The translations under genes were made by a program, and so were the position numbers. This document shows positions 55,854 to 57,458 of a stretch of DNA of 57,458 bases, in pieces. Origin of the DNA: Fischerella thermalis PCC 7521 (GTDB lineage: Bacteria > Cyanobacteriota > Cyanobacteriia > Cyanobacteriales > Nostocaceae). Location: assembly GCF_000317225.1 (NCBI RefSeq), contig NZ_AJLL01000066.1, forward strand, positions 1-57,458, given 5' to 3'. The notes beneath the pieces are model-generated. The model was not told where the DNA came from. It did no database searches and worked only from the letters and a program-made list of their open reading frames with translations. Numbering within the stretch: position 1 is the first letter of the stretch; the number at the start of each line of letters is the position of its first letter.

Positions 55854-57458
55854 TTAGGTGCAATATTCGGTTTCAATACCTTCAGCTGTTACTTTCATTT
55901 CCATTGAATGAGCAATGCCAATCATTGCTGGTACTAAACCAAAATTTTGTTGATTTTGCTGCATAAGTTGAACAAAAGATTTATCAATTTTTAGAGCATT
56001 TAAAGGAAATTTATGTAGATAACTCAAAGAGGAATAGCCTGTACCAAAGTCATCCATAACTAATTTAATTTTACGTTCTTGTAATTCATCAAGATTTGTT
56101 TTAGTATTATCACTTGTATCCATTAGCAAATTTTCTGTAATTTCTAGTTCTAGATTGGTAGGATTGATTTTAGTTATATCAATAATTTTATCAATAATAG
56201 CAATGAAATTTGTTAAGGTAAATAAACGTGGTGAAAGATTGACGCTAATATTGAGATTATTTGTTAAACGAGGATGATTTTGTAAGATTTGCAAAGTCTG
56301 ACAAGCTGATTCTAGTACCCAAAAATTAATAACATTAATTAAGCCTATTTCTTCTGCTACTGGGATAAATGCAGTAGGATAAACTAATCCTTTTGTAGGA
56401 TGTTGCCAGCGAATCAAAGCTTCAAATCCAGCAATTTTACCTGTATTTAAGCAAATAATTGGTTGATAATGAACGACAAATTCTTGGCGCTCTACAGCCC
56501 TTCTCAGGTCATTTTCTAATTCTAAAATTTGGATGACTTCCTGATGCATAGCAGGATAAAAAACATGGTATCTACCTTTTCCTAGAGCTTTAGCACGATA
56601 CATTGCTGTATCGGCATCTCGTAGTACATATTCTGGTTTTTCATAGTTATTAGTTCCCCAGTTAATACCAATACTTGCGTTAATAAAGACTTCGTACCTG
56701 GACAATTGAAATGCTAATGATAATTTTTCGAGTATACTTTCAGCTACTTCAATTGCTATATTGATATCGGTAATCTTTTCCAGGAGAATAGCAAATTCAT
56801 CACCGCCAAATCTAGCTAAAGTATCAAATGGGCTGAGAGATTCTTGTAAACGACTAGTGATTGCAATTAGTAATTCATCTCCTACTAAATGACCAAGAGA
56901 ATCATTCACAATTTTGAAGCGATCGCAATCTAACAACAAGACAGCAAAACAATAATTAGATTCTCGCTTGGCGCGATTGAGAGCTTGTTCCAATCGCTTG
57001 AGAAATAAAACTCGGTTTGGTAGTCCAGTCAGAGAATCGTGTAGTACTATTTCCAACAATTTATTCTGTAACTGCTGGCGTTGATTCATTTCTTGTTGGA
57101 GTTTATGCAGAGTCTGTTTGAGTTCCCAAGTGCGTTCTTGTACCCTGTTTTCTAATTCGGCGTTGAGTTTTAATATTTGTAACCGCGCTGTTCTTAACGC
57201 CAGTTGGTTTTCTATACGCACTAAAACTTCTTCAAATTCAAAGGGTTTTGTGATATAGTCAACCCCACCTATCTGAAAAGCTTTTACCTTATCAAAAACA
57301 TCATCTAAGGCGCTGATAAAAATTACAGGAATATCAGCTGTTTGCTGACAAGCTTTCAAACGCCGACAGATTTCATAACCATCAACTTCTGGTATCATGA
57401 TTCCAGTAAAATCAAATCCGGTGATAAAGTTTGGCAAGCAGTAAGTGCCATTTGCCAG
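55854..57458 (-). pseudogene. REC-GGDEF-EAL c-di-GMP enzyme, frameshifted, partial
   Basis: A diguanylate cyclase/phosphodiesterase hybrid whose 5' end is outside the window. Receiver, coiled coil, GGDEF domain (ARFGGDEFAILLE intact) and EAL domain (FEALIRWQHP, DDFGTGYSSL, LELEITE) can be read. Two defects: at 57399-57403 one base is missing in the phosphoacceptor codon region (LILL then E-shift, then MIPEVDG in another frame), so the receiver is split; and the EAL domain ends at AEGIETEYCT, about 25 residues short. An open frame from about 57437 would give a protein without the phospho-Asp. It overlaps the kinase gene's possible start and may be co-transcribed. Confidence 0.8.

Overview
The window is cyanobacterial chromosome, most likely from a filamentous nitrogen-fixing-type lineage (Nostocales-like). 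The evidence is frequent GCGATCGC (HIP1) octamers, PetL, the ndhA-I-G-E cluster followed by an NAD kinase, LdpA, a Ycf45-type ATPase, PATAN-REC regulators, and dense short repeats of the ATTACCC / AATTGGT and AAAATCC types. Placement below phylum level is inference.

Layout. 1-5.7 kb: remnants, then aroB, petL, bioB, a pentapeptide-repeat membrane gene broken by a short palindromic element, and a RimJ-like acetyltransferase. 5.8-7.2 kb: SelO. 7.3-9.8 kb is a gene graveyard: an integron-type integrase pseudogene split by a MITE-like element with ten 16-bp tandem units, a headless retropepsin-like fragment, a solitary Dam-type methylase and another MITE copy. 9.85-14.2 kb: a peptide-export cassette of C39-peptidase ABC transporter, HlyD-type adaptor and a 65-residue double-glycine precursor, closed by a strong terminator. 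14.2-19 kb: amylo-alpha-1,6-glucosidase, DM13 lipoprotein, a MITE with an 8-bp target duplication, and a GT39-type membrane protein. 19.1-25 kb: nadK, ndhE, ndhG, ndhI, ndhA, gltA, sixA, all on the minus strand.

25.3-30 kb holds a three-gene chaperone-usher-like pilus cassette, uncommon in cyanobacteria. 30-34 kb: DHH phosphoesterase, a candidate structured RNA, HNH nuclease, alanine racemase and a four-repeat CRISPR array without cas genes. 34.2-36.2 kb: tRNA-Leu(UAG) and a metal-resistance island (MerC, metallothionein, CmtR-like ArsR regulator with a palindromic operator). 37.2-49 kb: a Pix/Hmp-type chemotaxis operon (PATAN-REC, CheY, CheW, MCP, CheA) and a second MCP. The first MCP has a GAF domain with both cysteines expected of a DXCF cyanobacteriochrome; the second MCP has neither.

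49-57.4 kb: MFS exporter, cNMP-binding protein, Ycf45-like ATPase, LdpA with an in-frame low-complexity insert, a REC-histidine kinase with an in-frame repeat insert, and a REC-GGDEF-EAL gene that runs off the window. That last gene has a one-base frameshift at its phosphoacceptor codon and a truncated EAL domain.

The best candidates for something new are the double-glycine peptide cassette, the cyanobacterial chaperone-usher cassette, the candidate structured RNA at 31.5 kb and the possible light-sensing MCP. A second theme is genome remodelling by at least three families of small palindromic elements and by short tandem repeats that enter reading frames in phase. All calls come from reading the sequence; no database search was run.
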